From the NCBI RefSeq assembly GCF_900101115.1, contig NZ_FNFU01000008.1, positions 62,001 through 126,000 on the forward strand: DNA of 64,000 bases, written 5' to 3'. Both the position numbers and the translations under genes were made by a program. Under the pieces are notes generated by a model that saw nothing but the letters and a program-made list of their open reading frames with translations, made no database searches and had not been told where the DNA came from. Source of the DNA: Cryobacterium psychrotolerans. GTDB lineage: Bacteria > Actinomycetota > Actinomycetes > Actinomycetales > Microbacteriaceae. Shown here one piece after another: positions 16,438-25,531 of the stretch. The stretch's first letter is position 1, and each line of letters starts with the position of its first letter.

Positions 16438-16679
16438 GACATCACCACCCGTCCGGCGAAGCTCGCGGCCGCTCGTTCGAATGACGCGTAATAGGTTCTC
16501 TCACGGAGAAGCCCCAGGTGAGTGACTTCGAAGGCGCCCTCGACCTGCTGGATGAATCCCAGCACCGCCGACGCCTCCCCGCCGGCAATCGACCGGTCGC
16601 AGATGCGCCATTCTGTGGGTGAGAGTTCGGTAATTCGGACTTCGAGACGGTTCATACCGTCATCTGCGACGTTATTCAT
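16434..16679 (-). CDS. Small protein co-translated with the sigma factor
   Basis: 81 residues. The start at 16679 has a strong Shine-Dalgarno GGAGGTG 3 nt upstream. The stop overlaps the sigma gene start by 4 bp. The sequence (LEVRITELSPTEWRICDRS, then GFIQQVEGAFEVTHLG) suggests a compact alpha/beta fold. It has no membrane helix, no HATPase or STAS signature and no cysteines apart from one, so it is not a classical anti-sigma or anti-anti-sigma factor. The coupling makes a role in setting sigma factor activity plausible, but this is inference. Confidence 0.78.
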   Translation of the reverse strand: MNNVADDGMNRLEVRITELSPTEWRICDRSIAGGEASAVLGFIQQVEGAFEVTHLGLLRERTYYASFERAAASFAGRVVMS

Positions 16680-16741
16680 GACACCTCCGGGTCGTACCAA
16701 GGACACAAGTAGATAACGCGCAGGAATGGCGCTCAAGGGGG

Positions 16742-16770
16742 TTGACATTCCCGCGCCGAGCGGCCAATCT
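16742..16770 (+). promoter_or_regulatory. Sigma-70 type promoter for menB
   Basis: TTGACA (16742-16747) is a perfect -35 hexamer, separated by 17 nt from CAATCT (16765-16770). It lies 57 bp before the menB start, on the menB strand, in the divergent interval with the small protein-sigma operon. Confidence 0.65.
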
Positions 16771-16827
16771 TTGTCCTCCGAATGGGGGACCGCCGACGAG
16801 GACCGGAGCCCCGCGTAGTCTTGCTGC

Positions 16828-17739
16828 ATGACCGAACAGGTGTCCGAAATCTTTGACCCAGGCCAGTGGCGGGATGTCGCCGGCTTCGACACCCTCACGG
16901 ACGTGACCTACCACCACGACGTGACCGGCCGGATCGCCCGCGTGGCGTTCAATCGGCCCGAGGTGCGCAACGCCTTCCGCCCGCGCACCGTCGACGAACT
17001 CCACGCGGCGCTCGAGGACGCACGCACGAACCCGCGCATCGGGGTCGTGCTGCTGACCGGGAACGGACCCAGCCCGAAAGACGGCGGCTGGGCATTCTGC
17101 TCGGGGGGAGACCAGCGCATCCGCGGCCGCGACGGCTACAAGTACGCCGACGGCGAGACGGCGTCGGGGATCGATGCCGCGCGCGGCGGGCGGCTGCACA
17201 TCCTCGAGGTGCAGCGCCTCATCCGTTTCATGCCCAAGGTCGTCATCGCGGTCATTCCCGGCTGGGCCGCCGGCGGCGGGCATTCCCTGCACGTCGTCTG
17301 CGACCTCAGCATCGCCAGCGCGGAGCACGGCAAGTTCAAGCAGACGGATGCCGACGTGGGCTCCTTCGACGCCGGCTACGGCAGCGCCTACTTCGCCCGC
17401 CAGGTCGGCCAGAAGGCGGCCAGGGAGGTCTTCTTCCTCGCCCGCGAATACTCCGCGCAGCGCGCGCTCGAGATGGGCGCCGTGAACGCCGTCGTGCCGC
17501 ACTCGGACCTGGAGGCGGAAGCCCTCGACTGGGCCCGCGAAATCCTGACCAAGTCACCCACCGCCATCCGGATGCTCAAGTTCGCGTTCAATGCCGTCGA
17601 CGACGGCCTGGTCGGCCAGCAGGTGTTCGCCGGTGAGGCCACCCGCCTGGCCTACGGGACGGACGAAGCGGTCGAGGGCCGCGACGCCTTCCTCGAGAAG
17701 CGCGAGCCGGACTGGGGTCCCTACCCCTGGCAGTTCTAG
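16828..17739 (+). CDS. menB: 1,4-Dihydroxy-2-naphthoyl-CoA synthase
   Basis: 303 residues of the crotonase superfamily. It closes o-succinylbenzoyl-CoA into 1,4-dihydroxy-2-naphthoyl-CoA. The oxyanion-hole segments are FCSGGDQRIRGRDGYKY and the AVIPGWAAGGGHSLHVVCD loop, both typical of MenB. A conserved C-terminal WGPYPWQF ends the protein, a MenB hallmark. The start is at an ATG with a promoter 57 bp upstream. It is the first gene of menB-menE-menA, with menE 6 bp downstream. Confidence 0.96.
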   Translation: MTEQVSEIFDPGQWRDVAGFDTLTDVTYHHDVTGRIARVAFNRPEVRNAFRPRTVDELHAALEDARTNPRIGVVLLTGNGPSPKDGGWAFCSGGDQRIRGRDGYKYADGETASGIDAARGGRLHILEVQRLIRFMPKVVIAVIPGWAAGGGHSLHVVCDLSIASAEHGKFKQTDADVGSFDAGYGSAYFARQVGQKAAREVFFLAREYSAQRALEMGAVNAVVPHSDLEAEALDWAREILTKSPTAIRMLKFAFNAVDDGLVGQQVFAGEATRLAYGTDEAVEGRDAFLEKREPDWGPYPWQF

Positions 17740-17745
17740 GCGCGC

Positions 17746-18918
17746 ATGACCAGGGCGCTGATCGTTGTTCCGGCGGACAACACCACCAGGCTGCTGGCCC
17801 TGCTGCGGTCGGCGCTCACCGGGGAGGGCGACGCCGTGATGCCGGTCCCCGGGAGCGCGGGCGCCCGGCCGAGCGGAACCGTGCCGCGCCGGGTCGCCGT
17901 GGTGATCGAAACGTCCGGCTCGACCGGCGCCCCGAAACGGGTGATGCTCAGCACGGACGCTCTGCTGGCCGGAGCCGCGGCGTCGAACGTGGCCCTCGGC
18001 GGCCCGGGCCAATGGCTGCTCGCCCTGCCCGGCCACTACATCGCGGGGGTGCAGGTGCTGGTGCGCTCGATCGCGGCCCAGACCACACCGCTCGTCCTGC
18101 CGCCGGGCGGTTTCGACCCGGCCGCCTTCATCCGGCTCGCGGGGCGGCTCGGCGAGCCCCTCCGGTTCACCTCCCTCGTGCCCGTGCAACTGGCCCGGCT
18201 GATGGATGCCGCGGCCCTGGACCGCCCCAGCCTGGCCGTGCTCCGGCGCTTCACCGCCATCCTCGTCGGCGGCCAGGCGGTCCCGCCGGAGCTGCTCCGC
18301 CGCGCGGCCGAACTGGACCTGCGGGTCGTGCGCAGCTACGGCTCGTCGGAGACCGCCGGGGGCTGCGTGTACGACGGGGTCCCCATCGGCGACACGATGG
18401 TCCGGGTCGTCGACGGGCAACTCGAGATCACCGGCGCCGTGCTGGCCGAGGGGTACCTCGGTGACGCGGCGCTGACCGCGGAGCGCTTCGTCAGCGAGCA
18501 CGGGGTGCGCTGGTACCGCACCGGCGACCTCGGTTCCGTGGATGCCCGGACCGGCCTCGTGCGCGTCTTCGGCCGCGCGGACAACGTCATCATCTCCGGC
18601 GGCGAAAAGGTGTCGCTCGACGCGGTCGAACGGGTCGTGCGCACGCTCCCCGGCCTCGCCGAGGCGGTCGTCCTCGACGCCGACGACGCGGAGTGGGGCC
18701 AGGTCCCCGTCGTCGTGCTCGCCGCGGCGTCGGACGGGCCTGTCCGGCCGGCCGAGCTGGCGCAGATCCGTGAGGCTGCGGCATCGTTGCTCGGCAAGGC
18801 GGCGAGGCCGGCACGGGTCGTGGCGGTGCCGGCGATCCCGGTCCTGGCCTCGGGCAAGCCGGACCGGCAGGCGTTGCGCCGGCTGCTCGCCTCGGCCCCC
18901 GGTAGCCCGGCCCAGTAG
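17746..18918 (+). CDS. menE: o-Succinylbenzoate-CoA ligase
   Basis: 390 residues of the adenylate-forming superfamily; somewhat shorter than the 450-480 typical of MenE, as is normal in actinobacteria. The ATP-binding P-loop motif is VIETSGSTGAPKRV near residues 44-57. The motifs SYGSSETAGGCVYDG and GDLGSVD follow, and RVFGRADNVIISGGEKVSL is the hinge into the C-terminal lid. A lysine in SGKPDRQALR near the end is the expected catalytic residue. It activates o-succinylbenzoate to its CoA thioester between MenC and MenB. Confidence 0.93.
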   Translation: MTRALIVVPADNTTRLLALLRSALTGEGDAVMPVPGSAGARPSGTVPRRVAVVIETSGSTGAPKRVMLSTDALLAGAAASNVALGGPGQWLLALPGHYIAGVQVLVRSIAAQTTPLVLPPGGFDPAAFIRLAGRLGEPLRFTSLVPVQLARLMDAAALDRPSLAVLRRFTAILVGGQAVPPELLRRAAELDLRVVRSYGSSETAGGCVYDGVPIGDTMVRVVDGQLEITGAVLAEGYLGDAALTAERFVSEHGVRWYRTGDLGSVDARTGLVRVFGRADNVIISGGEKVSLDAVERVVRTLPGLAEAVVLDADDAEWGQVPVVVLAAASDGPVRPAELAQIREAAASLLGKAARPARVVAVPAIPVLASGKPDRQALRRLLASAPGSPAQ

Positions 18919-18927
18919 CATGATTGC

Positions 18928-19959
18928 GTGGCACACGGAGCGCGGCCGGTCAGGCCCAAAATGCAGCGGTTGAATCCCGCCGAACGACTCGCCCAGGCGA
19001 GCGGTGCGGCCGGGAATGGTGCGGCCAGGAGCGGCGCGCCGAAGAGCGGCCCGCCGCGCAAGGGCCCGGCGAAGGTCAAACCGGCCACGGCGGCCGACTG
19101 GGTTTCCGGGGCCAGGCTGCGCACCCTCCCGCTCGCGATCGCCCCGGTCGCCCTCGGCACCGGCGCGGCGATCGTCGCCACCGGCCCAGGGGTCTTCTAC
19201 CCGGAGCGGGCGCTGCTCGCCCTCGTGGTCGCCCTGTGCCTGCAGATCGGCGTGAACTACGCCAACGACTATTCGGATGGCGTGCGCGGCACGGATGCCC
19301 ACCGGGTCGGCCCGGCCCGGCTGACCGGGTCCGGGGCGGCGAGACCCGCCGTTGTCCTGAGCGTGGCGCTGGCCTTCTTCGCCCTCGCGGCCCTGGCCGG
19401 GCTCGCCCTCGTGCTGATGACCCAGCAGTGGTGGCTGCTCCTCGTCGGCGCCGCGGCCATCGGGGCGGCCTGGCTCTATACCGGGGGCAAGAAGCCGTAC
19501 GGGTACTTCGGCCTGGGCGAACTGTTCGTCTTCGTCTTCTTCGGGCTGGTGGCCACGCTCGGAACGACCTACGTCCAGGCGGGGACGATCAACACCGAAA
19601 GCTGGCTGGGCGCGGTCGGCATCGGCCTGGTCGCCTGCGCGGTGCTCATGGTCAACAACCTGCGCGACCGCGAGACCGACAAGAAGGCGGGCAAGCGCAC
19701 GCTCGCGGTCCTGATCGGCAACGTGGCCTCCCGCGTCGTCTTCTGCGTCTTCCTGCTCGCGCCGTTCGGGATCGCGCTGTTCTTCACGATCTTCTACCCG
19801 CTGGCGTACTTCACGTTCTTCGTGCTCCTGCTGGCGCTGCCGGCCTGCCTGATCACCGTGACGGCGAAGACGTCACGGGAGTTGATCCTGGCCCTGCAGC
19901 TCACCAGCCTGGCCGCGCTGGGCTACGGGGTGCTGCTCGGGCTCGCTTTCGCGCTCTAG
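18928..19959 (+). CDS. menA: 1,4-Dihydroxy-2-naphthoate polyprenyltransferase
   Basis: 343 residues, GTG start. UbiA-superfamily membrane prenyltransferase that joins a polyprenyl chain to DHNA to make demethylmenaquinone. The first aspartate-rich motif is NYANDYSDGVRGTD near residues 110-123 and the second is NNLRDRETDKKAGKRT near 246-261. About eight or nine membrane helices are visible. A basic, Ala/Gly-rich N-terminal extension of roughly 50 residues precedes the domain (TAADWVSGARLRTLP) and is not typical; a start nearer to it is possible. It follows menE by 9 bp. Confidence 0.94.
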   Translation: MAHGARPVRPKMQRLNPAERLAQASGAAGNGAARSGAPKSGPPRKGPAKVKPATAADWVSGARLRTLPLAIAPVALGTGAAIVATGPGVFYPERALLALVVALCLQIGVNYANDYSDGVRGTDAHRVGPARLTGSGAARPAVVLSVALAFFALAALAGLALVLMTQQWWLLLVGAAAIGAAWLYTGGKKPYGYFGLGELFVFVFFGLVATLGTTYVQAGTINTESWLGAVGIGLVACAVLMVNNLRDRETDKKAGKRTLAVLIGNVASRVVFCVFLLAPFGIALFFTIFYPLAYFTFFVLLLALPACLITVTAKTSRELILALQLTSLAALGYGVLLGLAFAL

Positions 19960-20255
19960 CCTTCGCGTCCGGCCTGCTCGTCCCGGGCGCGGTCGAGGCG
20001 GTCGAGCACCGCGTCTTCCGACTCGGCGTCCGGGTGAACCGGCTCCGACGCGGGGTGCCTGGCCGCATACAGGTCGCGGGCGACGTTCTCCCGGGGCGTG
20101 CGCAGGAAGATGTACGAGAGGCACAGCCCGATCACCGCGGCAACGAGCGCGGCGAGCCACCACTCGATCCGCAGCGCAAGCAGAACCCCGAGCGGGACCG
20201 CGAACATCAGCACGCGCAGGAGCGAATAGGACAACCAAGCGGGAACGGCCTTCAT
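19956..20255 (-). CDS. DUF4229 membrane protein
   Basis: 99 residues with two membrane segments in the first 52 residues (LLRVLMFAVPLGVLLAL and WWLAALVAAVIGLCLSYIFL), then a charged cytosolic tail rich in Glu, Asp and Arg. This matches the small actinobacterial DUF4229 family that usually neighbours menA. No function is established. It is convergent to menA with a 4-bp overlap of the two 3' ends. The recurrent menA linkage hints at a role near quinone synthesis or cytochrome assembly. Confidence 0.85.
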   Translation of the reverse strand: MKAVPAWLSYSLLRVLMFAVPLGVLLALRIEWWLAALVAAVIGLCLSYIFLRTPRENVARDLYAARHPASEPVHPDAESEDAVLDRLDRARDEQAGREG

Positions 20256-20326
20256 CCCTCCAGCTTAGAACCGGGCGGCTGTGCGGGCGCTCACCGTACT
20301 CTCGGCCGCGCGGCCTACAATCAGGT

Positions 20327-20755
20327 ATGCCCAAGCTGCTGATCGGTCTCGGACTGGTTGTTGTCATACTCACCGTCTACACGCTCGTGGACTGTGCCCT
20401 CGCCGATCGCAACCGCATCCGCGGGCTTCCCCGCTGGGTCTGGATCTTCGTGCTGGTCCTCGTGCCGGTGATCGGCCCCCTGCTCTGGCTGTTCGTCGGT
20501 CGAGGCCGCGCGGGCGGCGCCGGTGGTCGAACGACCCGTTCGCTCGCCCCCGACGACGACCCGGAGTTCCTCCAGGGCCTCAAGCGAGAGAGCCAGCAGC
20601 AGGAGCGAATCCGGCAGATGGAGCAGGAACTGGCCGACCTCGACAAGCCCGACCCCCGCACCGGTGGGACCCCCGGGCCGGGCGGAGCCCCCGGCTTCAA
20701 CCCTCAGCAGCCCGATCCGGGTGAGGGTGAACAGCCCGACCGCCGGGACGTCTGA
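20327..20755 (+). CDS. PLDc_N domain membrane protein
   Basis: 142 residues. Two membrane helices (residues about 3-20 and 37-58: [20 protein letters not shown]) form the cardiolipin synthase N-terminal-type domain (PLDc_N). The rest is a polar, Gln/Glu-rich helix followed by a Pro/Gly-rich disordered tail. No catalytic HKD motif is present, so it is not a phospholipase itself. It sits directly upstream of menD (8-bp gap) on the same strand, the usual actinobacterial arrangement. Confidence 0.85.
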   Translation: MPKLLIGLGLVVVILTVYTLVDCALADRNRIRGLPRWVWIFVLVLVPVIGPLLWLFVGRGRAGGAGGRTTRSLAPDDDPEFLQGLKRESQQQERIRQMEQELADLDKPDPRTGGTPGPGGAPGFNPQQPDPGEGEQPDRRDV

Positions 20756-20763
20756 GCCCGTCG

Positions 20764-22533
20764 GTGCCTGAATCCGCGGTGGCTGAATCCGCCCCGGGCG
20801 ACAGCCCGGCGACAGCCTTCAGCGTCGCGCTGCTTGGCGAATTCGTGCGCCTCGGCGTGCGCGATGTGGTGCTCTGCCCGGGGTCGCGTTCGCAGGCCCT
20901 CGCCCTCGCCTGCGCCGAACTCGAACGGATCGGGCGGATCCGCCTGCATGTGCGCCTGGACGAACGCGGAGCCGGCTTCCTCGCGCTGGGCATGGCCGTC
21001 GAAACCGGCGTCCCGGCGCTCGTGATCACCACCTCCGGGACGGCCGTCGCGAACCTGCACCCCGCCGTGCTCGAAGCCCACCATTCCGGCGTCCCGATGA
21101 TCCTGCTCACCGCCGACCGGCCCGATGAACTGCGCGGCATCGGGTCGAACCAGACCACGGTGCAGCCGGGCCTGTTCGGCGGGGCCGTGCGGCTCAGCGT
21201 CGACGAGCCCGCCCCGGTCGGCGGCTCCGGCGAGCAGCGCGGCGCCCTCGCCCTCGCCCGGCGGGCGCTGGAGGCGGCGGCCGGCATCAAATCGACCGGC
21301 ATCACGTCGACCGGCATCCGGCCGGCCGGCCCCGGCCCGGTGCAGCTGAACCTGGCCTTCCGGGAACCGCTCTCGAGCGCGGTGACCCTGACCGGCGATG
21401 AGCCGCCCGCCGAGGCCGACCCGCCTGCCTCCGCCCGGCCCGAGGCCGACCGGCCCGCGTCCGACCGGCCGCTGGCGGTGGCCGCGGGTCCGCGCACGGT
21501 CGTCATCGCCGGCCACGCGGCCGGCCCGGCGGCCGAGGAGTTCGCCCGCGCCGGCGGCTGGCCGCTGCTCGCCGAGGTGTCCAGCGGTGCCCGCTTCGGG
21601 CCCACCCTGGTGGCGGCCTACCGGGAACTGCTGCGCGACCCCGACTTCGGCGGACGGATCGAGCGCGCGATCGTGTTCGGTCACCCGACGCTCAGCCGGG
21701 AGATCCCCGCCCTGCTCCAGCGGGGCGACGTTGAGGCCATCGTCGTGGCCTCGCCGGGCGCCGAGAGGTACAACCCCGGTCACCGGGTGGCGCACTTCGC
21801 TGCCGCGGCCCGGCCGGACGAGGAGGCCGCCGCAGCAGCGGCGACCCCGGAGGCACGGGAGTGGCTCGGCCGATGGGTGATGACCAGCCGGCAGATCCTC
21901 GCGGCCGACCCGGCACTGGCCGCCGCGCCGATCGATGAGCGGGGCATCGGCCGCGCCGAACTCGCCTTCATGCGCGCCCCGGTCACCCGCCCCATGCTCG
22001 TGGATACCCTCTGGCGGGCGTCGTGGCCGCACGACCGGCTGGTCCTCGGTGCGTCCCGCCTGATCCGGGAGGCCGACAGCCGCGTGCCCGGCAAGAAGAT
22101 CAGCGTGCACGCCAACCGCGGCCTGGCCGGGATCGATGGCACCGTCGCCACGGCCATCGGAATCGCGCTGGCCGGCCAGGCGGGGCCGGATCCCCGCTCG
22201 ACCGGGACCACCCGGCTGCTGCTGGGCGACCTGGCCCTCCTGCACGACGCCGGATCGTTGCTCCTGGCGCCGGGGGAGCCGCTGCCCCGCCTGCAGGTCA
22301 TCGTGGGCAATGACGGGGGAGGCAGTATCTTCGACGGCCTCGAGGTGGCCGCATCGGCTCCGGCCGCGGCCCTCGACCGCGTGCTGTTCACGCCGCAGCG
22401 GGTCGACCTGTCCGCGCTGGCTTCGGCCTACGGCTGGGAGTACAGCCGCGCGGCGACCCGGAGCGAGCTCGAACGGGCGCTGACCGGTCCCCCTCGCGGC
22501 CCGAGCATCCTCGAAGTTCCGCTCGCCCGGTAG
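20764..22533 (+). CDS. menD: SEPHCHC synthase
   Basis: 589 residues, GTG start. Thiamine diphosphate-dependent enzyme that joins 2-oxoglutarate to isochorismate, the first committed step of menaquinone synthesis. The N-terminal domain has [16 protein letters not shown] and the ThDP-activating Glu region [14 protein letters not shown]. The C-terminal PP domain has [20 protein letters not shown] and the metal motif [12 protein letters not shown]. Between the N-terminal and central domains there is a low-complexity Pro/Ala/Arg linker (about residues 175-240) with tandem 15-bp coding repeats near 21286-21330. Followed 75 bp later by the PPK2 gene. Confidence 0.95.
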   Translation: MPESAVAESAPGDSPATAFSVALLGEFVRLGVRDVVLCPGSRSQALALACAELERIGRIRLHVRLDERGAGFLALGMAVETGVPALVITTSGTAVANLHPAVLEAHHSGVPMILLTADRPDELRGIGSNQTTVQPGLFGGAVRLSVDEPAPVGGSGEQRGALALARRALEAAAGIKSTGITSTGIRPAGPGPVQLNLAFREPLSSAVTLTGDEPPAEADPPASARPEADRPASDRPLAVAAGPRTVVIAGHAAGPAAEEFARAGGWPLLAEVSSGARFGPTLVAAYRELLRDPDFGGRIERAIVFGHPTLSREIPALLQRGDVEAIVVASPGAERYNPGHRVAHFAAAARPDEEAAAAAATPEAREWLGRWVMTSRQILAADPALAAAPIDERGIGRAELAFMRAPVTRPMLVDTLWRASWPHDRLVLGASRLIREADSRVPGKKISVHANRGLAGIDGTVATAIGIALAGQAGPDPRSTGTTRLLLGDLALLHDAGSLLLAPGEPLPRLQVIVGNDGGGSIFDGLEVAASAPAAALDRVLFTPQRVDLSALASAYGWEYSRAATRSELERALTGPPRGPSILEVPLAR

Positions 22534-22565
22534 CCGCCTGCACCGGTGCCCGCTGTAGTGTTGGC

Positions 22566-22595
22566 GGATTGACCACGGACGGATTGACCACGGAC
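22566..22595. repeat. Tandem 15-bp duplication before PPK2
   Basis: GGATTGACCACGGAC occurs twice in direct succession (22566-22580, 22581-22595). The second copy ends 13 bp before the PPK2 start codon and abuts its ribosome binding region GAAGGGG. It could duplicate a control element or be a replication slip. Confidence 0.85.
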
Positions 22596-22608
22596 GAAGG
22601 GGCTCGGC

Positions 22609-23475
22609 ATGGGCGCGAAGGCGAAAATCGAAAAGTTCTGGACGGGCGACCCGATCGACTCGCTCCGCGTGAATCCGGGATTCAGCCTCGCCGACGTCGA
22701 CACGACGTCGACCCCCGGCTTCGACGGCAAGAAGAAGCACTCGGTCGAGGCGCTGCGGAAGGGCGCCAGCATCTTCCGTCACCAGCAGGAGATGTTCTTC
22801 GCCGGCAGCCAGGACGGGGACGAGCGCAAGGTGCTCCTCGTGCTCCAGGCCATGGACACCTCCGGCAAGGGCGGAATCGTTCGCCACGTCGTCGGCGCGG
22901 CCGACCCGCAGGGCATCGACCACTTGGCCTTCAAGGCGCCCACGAAGGCCGAACTCTCCCACGACTTCCTCTGGCGCATCCGCAAGCAGCTTCCCGGCGC
23001 CGGCCGGATCGGTGTCTTCGACCGCTCCCACTACGAGGATGTGCTGATCACCCGGGTGCGGGAGCTGTTCCCGCTGGAGACGATCGACGAGCGCTATGAC
23101 GAGATCAACGCGTTCGAGCAGGAGCTCACCGACGACGGCACGACGGTCATCAAGGTGATGCTGCACATCAGCTCCGACGAGCAGAAATCGCGCCTCGCCG
23201 AGCGGCTCGACCGGCCGGACAAATACTGGAAGTACAACCCGGGAGACGTCGACGAGCGGCTGCACTGGCCCGCCTACCAGGAGGCCTACCAGGTCGCCCT
23301 TGAGCGCACCTCGACGACGGCGGCCCCGTGGTTCGTCATCCCGGCCGACCACAAATGGTACGCCCGCCTCGCGGTGCAGCACCTGCTGATCGACGCGCTC
23401 ACCCGAATGGAGCTCAGCTGGCCGGAAGCGGACTACGACATCAAGACGGAAAAGGCCCGCCTCCGCGCGTCCTGA
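22609..23475 (+). CDS. Polyphosphate kinase 2 family protein
   Basis: 288 residues. PPK2-family P-loop kinase that moves phosphate between polyphosphate and nucleotides. Walker A is LQAMDTSGKGG near residues 77-87 and Walker B is VFDRSHYEDVLITRV near 139-153. The lid module basic segment DEQKSRLAERLDRPDKYWKY follows. The last portion holds HKWYARLAVQHLLIDAL. Class I members phosphorylate ADP or GDP and class II members AMP; the sequence alone does not decide. It lies downstream of menD but is not obviously connected to that pathway. Confidence 0.92.
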   Translation: MGAKAKIEKFWTGDPIDSLRVNPGFSLADVDTTSTPGFDGKKKHSVEALRKGASIFRHQQEMFFAGSQDGDERKVLLVLQAMDTSGKGGIVRHVVGAADPQGIDHLAFKAPTKAELSHDFLWRIRKQLPGAGRIGVFDRSHYEDVLITRVRELFPLETIDERYDEINAFEQELTDDGTTVIKVMLHISSDEQKSRLAERLDRPDKYWKYNPGDVDERLHWPAYQEAYQVALERTSTTAAPWFVIPADHKWYARLAVQHLLIDALTRMELSWPEADYDIKTEKARLRAS

Positions 23476-23484
23476 GCGGCGGGG

Positions 23485-24717
23485 TCAGTCGAAGGCCTCG
23501 ACGACCGGTCGGAACTTCATCCGGGTTTCGGCGAGTTCCTTCTCGGGGTCAGAGTCCAGCACGATGCCGCAGCCAGCGTACGCGGTAACGTCACCGTCCG
23601 GACCGACCTGGGCGCAGCGCAGGGCGATGGCCCACTCACCGTCGCCATCGGCGCCGACCCAGCCCACCGGCCCCGCGTACCGACCGCGGTCGAACGGTTC
23701 CAGTTCGCGGATGAGCGCGAGGGCGCTCGCCGTGGGGGTGCCGGCCACCGCGGCGGTCGGGTGCAGGGCGGCGATCAGGTCCAGCGAGGTGGAGCCGTCA
23801 CTCAGCGTGCCCTCGAGGTCGGTCGCGAGGTGCCACAGGTTCGGCAGTTTCACCGTGAACGGGATCTCGCTCGTGGTGATGTGCGAGGTGTGCGGGCGGA
23901 GCGACTGGAGCACGCTCTGCACGGCGAACTCGTGCTCGTCGCCGTCCTTGGTCGAGGTCGCCAGGGCCAGGGCGGCCTCGGTGTCGGCGACGGGATCCGC
24001 CCCCCGCGAGATTGTCCCGGCGAGCACCCGGGCGTTCACCTCGCCGTGGTCGGCCCGGATCAGGGTCTCCGGGCTCGAGCCGAACAGGCCGTCGACGGCG
24101 TAGGTCCAGCAGTCCGGGTAGCCGAGCGCGAGTTCGGTGATCGGCCGGCGCAGGTCGGCCGCGGCGGGGAGCCGTCCGGCCAGGTCGCGTGCGAGCACGA
24201 CCTTGCTCAGGTCCTGGGCGGCAATCCGCCCGACCGCCTCGGCGACCGCGGCCCGGTAGCCGGCTGCCGACAGGGACCCGGGGCCCAGGGCGACCCGGTA
24301 TTCGTCGCCCAGGGGGTGCAGCTCGAGCGGGATGTCCGGCGCGTCGGAGCCGGTGGGCCAGATCCTGGTCACCCAGCACTGTCCGTCCTCCCGGCCGACG
24401 ATGACCTGCGGCACGATCAGCACGCTGGCCTCGGCGGAGGACTCGTCGAAGGCGAAGGCGCCGAACGCGAGCAGTCCGGTGCCGGTGCGGGCGAGCGGGT
24501 CGGTCACCGCGGCCGCTTCCACGACGCGGCGCCAGGCGAGTGCGGCATCCGTCATGCGGCCCGGCCCGGAGAACTCGAGCCGAAGCGCGGTGCCGATGCC
24601 GGCCAGGCCCTGGCCGCGGCGCATCCAGAGCAGCGGGTCGCGCCCGTCGAGCAGCGGAATGAGTTGACGGATGTCGGGAATCGGGGTGGTTTCGACCGTC
24701 AGGGCCTGCACATTCAC
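23485..24717 (-). CDS. menF: Isochorismate synthase
   Basis: 410 residues of the chorismate-binding superfamily. It isomerises chorismate to isochorismate, the entry to menaquinone synthesis. Conserved C-terminal segments are LSKVVLARDL (with the catalytic Lys), PETLIRADHGEVNARVLAGT, and LHPTAAVAGTPTASAL. The last portion YAGPVGWVGADGDGEWAIALR and YAGCGIVLDSDPEKE carries the Mg-binding glutamates. It is on the opposite strand to menD and menG and begins 54 bp from the divergent menG. Confidence 0.93.
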   Translation of the reverse strand: MNVQALTVETTPIPDIRQLIPLLDGRDPLLWMRRGQGLAGIGTALRLEFSGPGRMTDAALAWRRVVEAAAVTDPLARTGTGLLAFGAFAFDESSAEASVLIVPQVIVGREDGQCWVTRIWPTGSDAPDIPLELHPLGDEYRVALGPGSLSAAGYRAAVAEAVGRIAAQDLSKVVLARDLAGRLPAAADLRRPITELALGYPDCWTYAVDGLFGSSPETLIRADHGEVNARVLAGTISRGADPVADTEAALALATSTKDGDEHEFAVQSVLQSLRPHTSHITTSEIPFTVKLPNLWHLATDLEGTLSDGSTSLDLIAALHPTAAVAGTPTASALALIRELEPFDRGRYAGPVGWVGADGDGEWAIALRCAQVGPDGDVTAYAGCGIVLDSDPEKELAETRMKFRPVVEAFD

Positions 24718-24771
24718 GGGTCCAGACTACGCCCGAGTCCGGCGTGGCCCGGCCCGACCTAGACTGGATGG

Positions 24772-25497
24772 ATGACTAGGGCAGACCTCAACAAGCAGCC
24801 GAAGCAGGTTGCCGCCATGTTCGACCAGGTCTCCACGCACTACGACCGCACCAACGCCGTGCTCTCGGTCGGCAACGCCGCGCTCTGGCGCCTGGCGACG
24901 ACGAAGGCGGTCAACCCGCAACGGGGCGAGCGCATCCTCGACATCGCCGCCGGCACCGGAACCTCGAGCGTCGCCCTGACCCGCACCGGCGCGCACGTCG
25001 TCGCCGCCGACTTCTCCGGTGGGATGATCGAGGTCGGCCGCACGCGCCACGCCGACAACCCGAACCTCGAGTTCGTGCAGGCGGATGCGACGGCGCTTCC
25101 CTTCGCCGACAACGAGTTCGACGCCGTTACCATCTCCTTCGGACTCCGCAACGTGTCCCCGCCGAAGAAGGCGCTCGACGAGTTCTACCGGGTCGTCAAG
25201 CCGGGCGGGCGCGTCGTCATCTGCGAGTTCTCGACGCCGCCCTTCGGGCCGATCCGCGCCGGCTACTTCGCCTACCTCAATCACGTGATGCCCCGGATCG
25301 TCACGCTCGTCTCGTCGAACGCCGAGGCCTACGACTACCTCGGCGAATCGATCGCGGCCTGGCCGGACCAGGCCACGCTCGCCGGTTGGCTGCGGGACGC
25401 CGGTTTCGTCTCGGTCGCGCACCGCAACCTCACCCTCGGCATCGTCGCTCTGCACCGCGGGATCAAGCCGGCGGATACGCCCGTGGCGGACTCCTGA
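24772..25497 (+). CDS. menG: Demethylmenaquinone methyltransferase
   Basis: 241 residues. Class I SAM-dependent methyltransferase of the UbiE/MenG family, catalysing the last step of menaquinone synthesis. The family opening VAAMFDQVSTHYDRTN is at about residues 10-25. The SAM-binding motif I is ILDIAAGTGTSSVAL near 56-70 and the later signature is FGLRNVSPPKKALDEFYRVVKPGG. It is divergent from menF. The polyprenyl diphosphate synthase gene follows after 34 bp. Confidence 0.95.
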   Translation: MTRADLNKQPKQVAAMFDQVSTHYDRTNAVLSVGNAALWRLATTKAVNPQRGERILDIAAGTGTSSVALTRTGAHVVAADFSGGMIEVGRTRHADNPNLEFVQADATALPFADNEFDAVTISFGLRNVSPPKKALDEFYRVVKPGGRVVICEFSTPPFGPIRAGYFAYLNHVMPRIVTLVSSNAEAYDYLGESIAAWPDQATLAGWLRDAGFVSVAHRNLTLGIVALHRGIKPADTPVADS

Positions 25498-25531
25498 TTT
25501 CTTCCCGGTTCCAATCGTTTAGGCTGACAGA

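Noticed and set aside
17554-19302. 582-codon open frame on the minus strand
   Set aside because: Antisense shadow of menB, menE and menA; no domain and no ribosome binding site.
20704-23382. 892-codon open frame on the minus strand
   Set aside because: Antisense shadow of menD and PPK2; its composition is Arg/Gly/Pro/Ala-rich and it has no domain.
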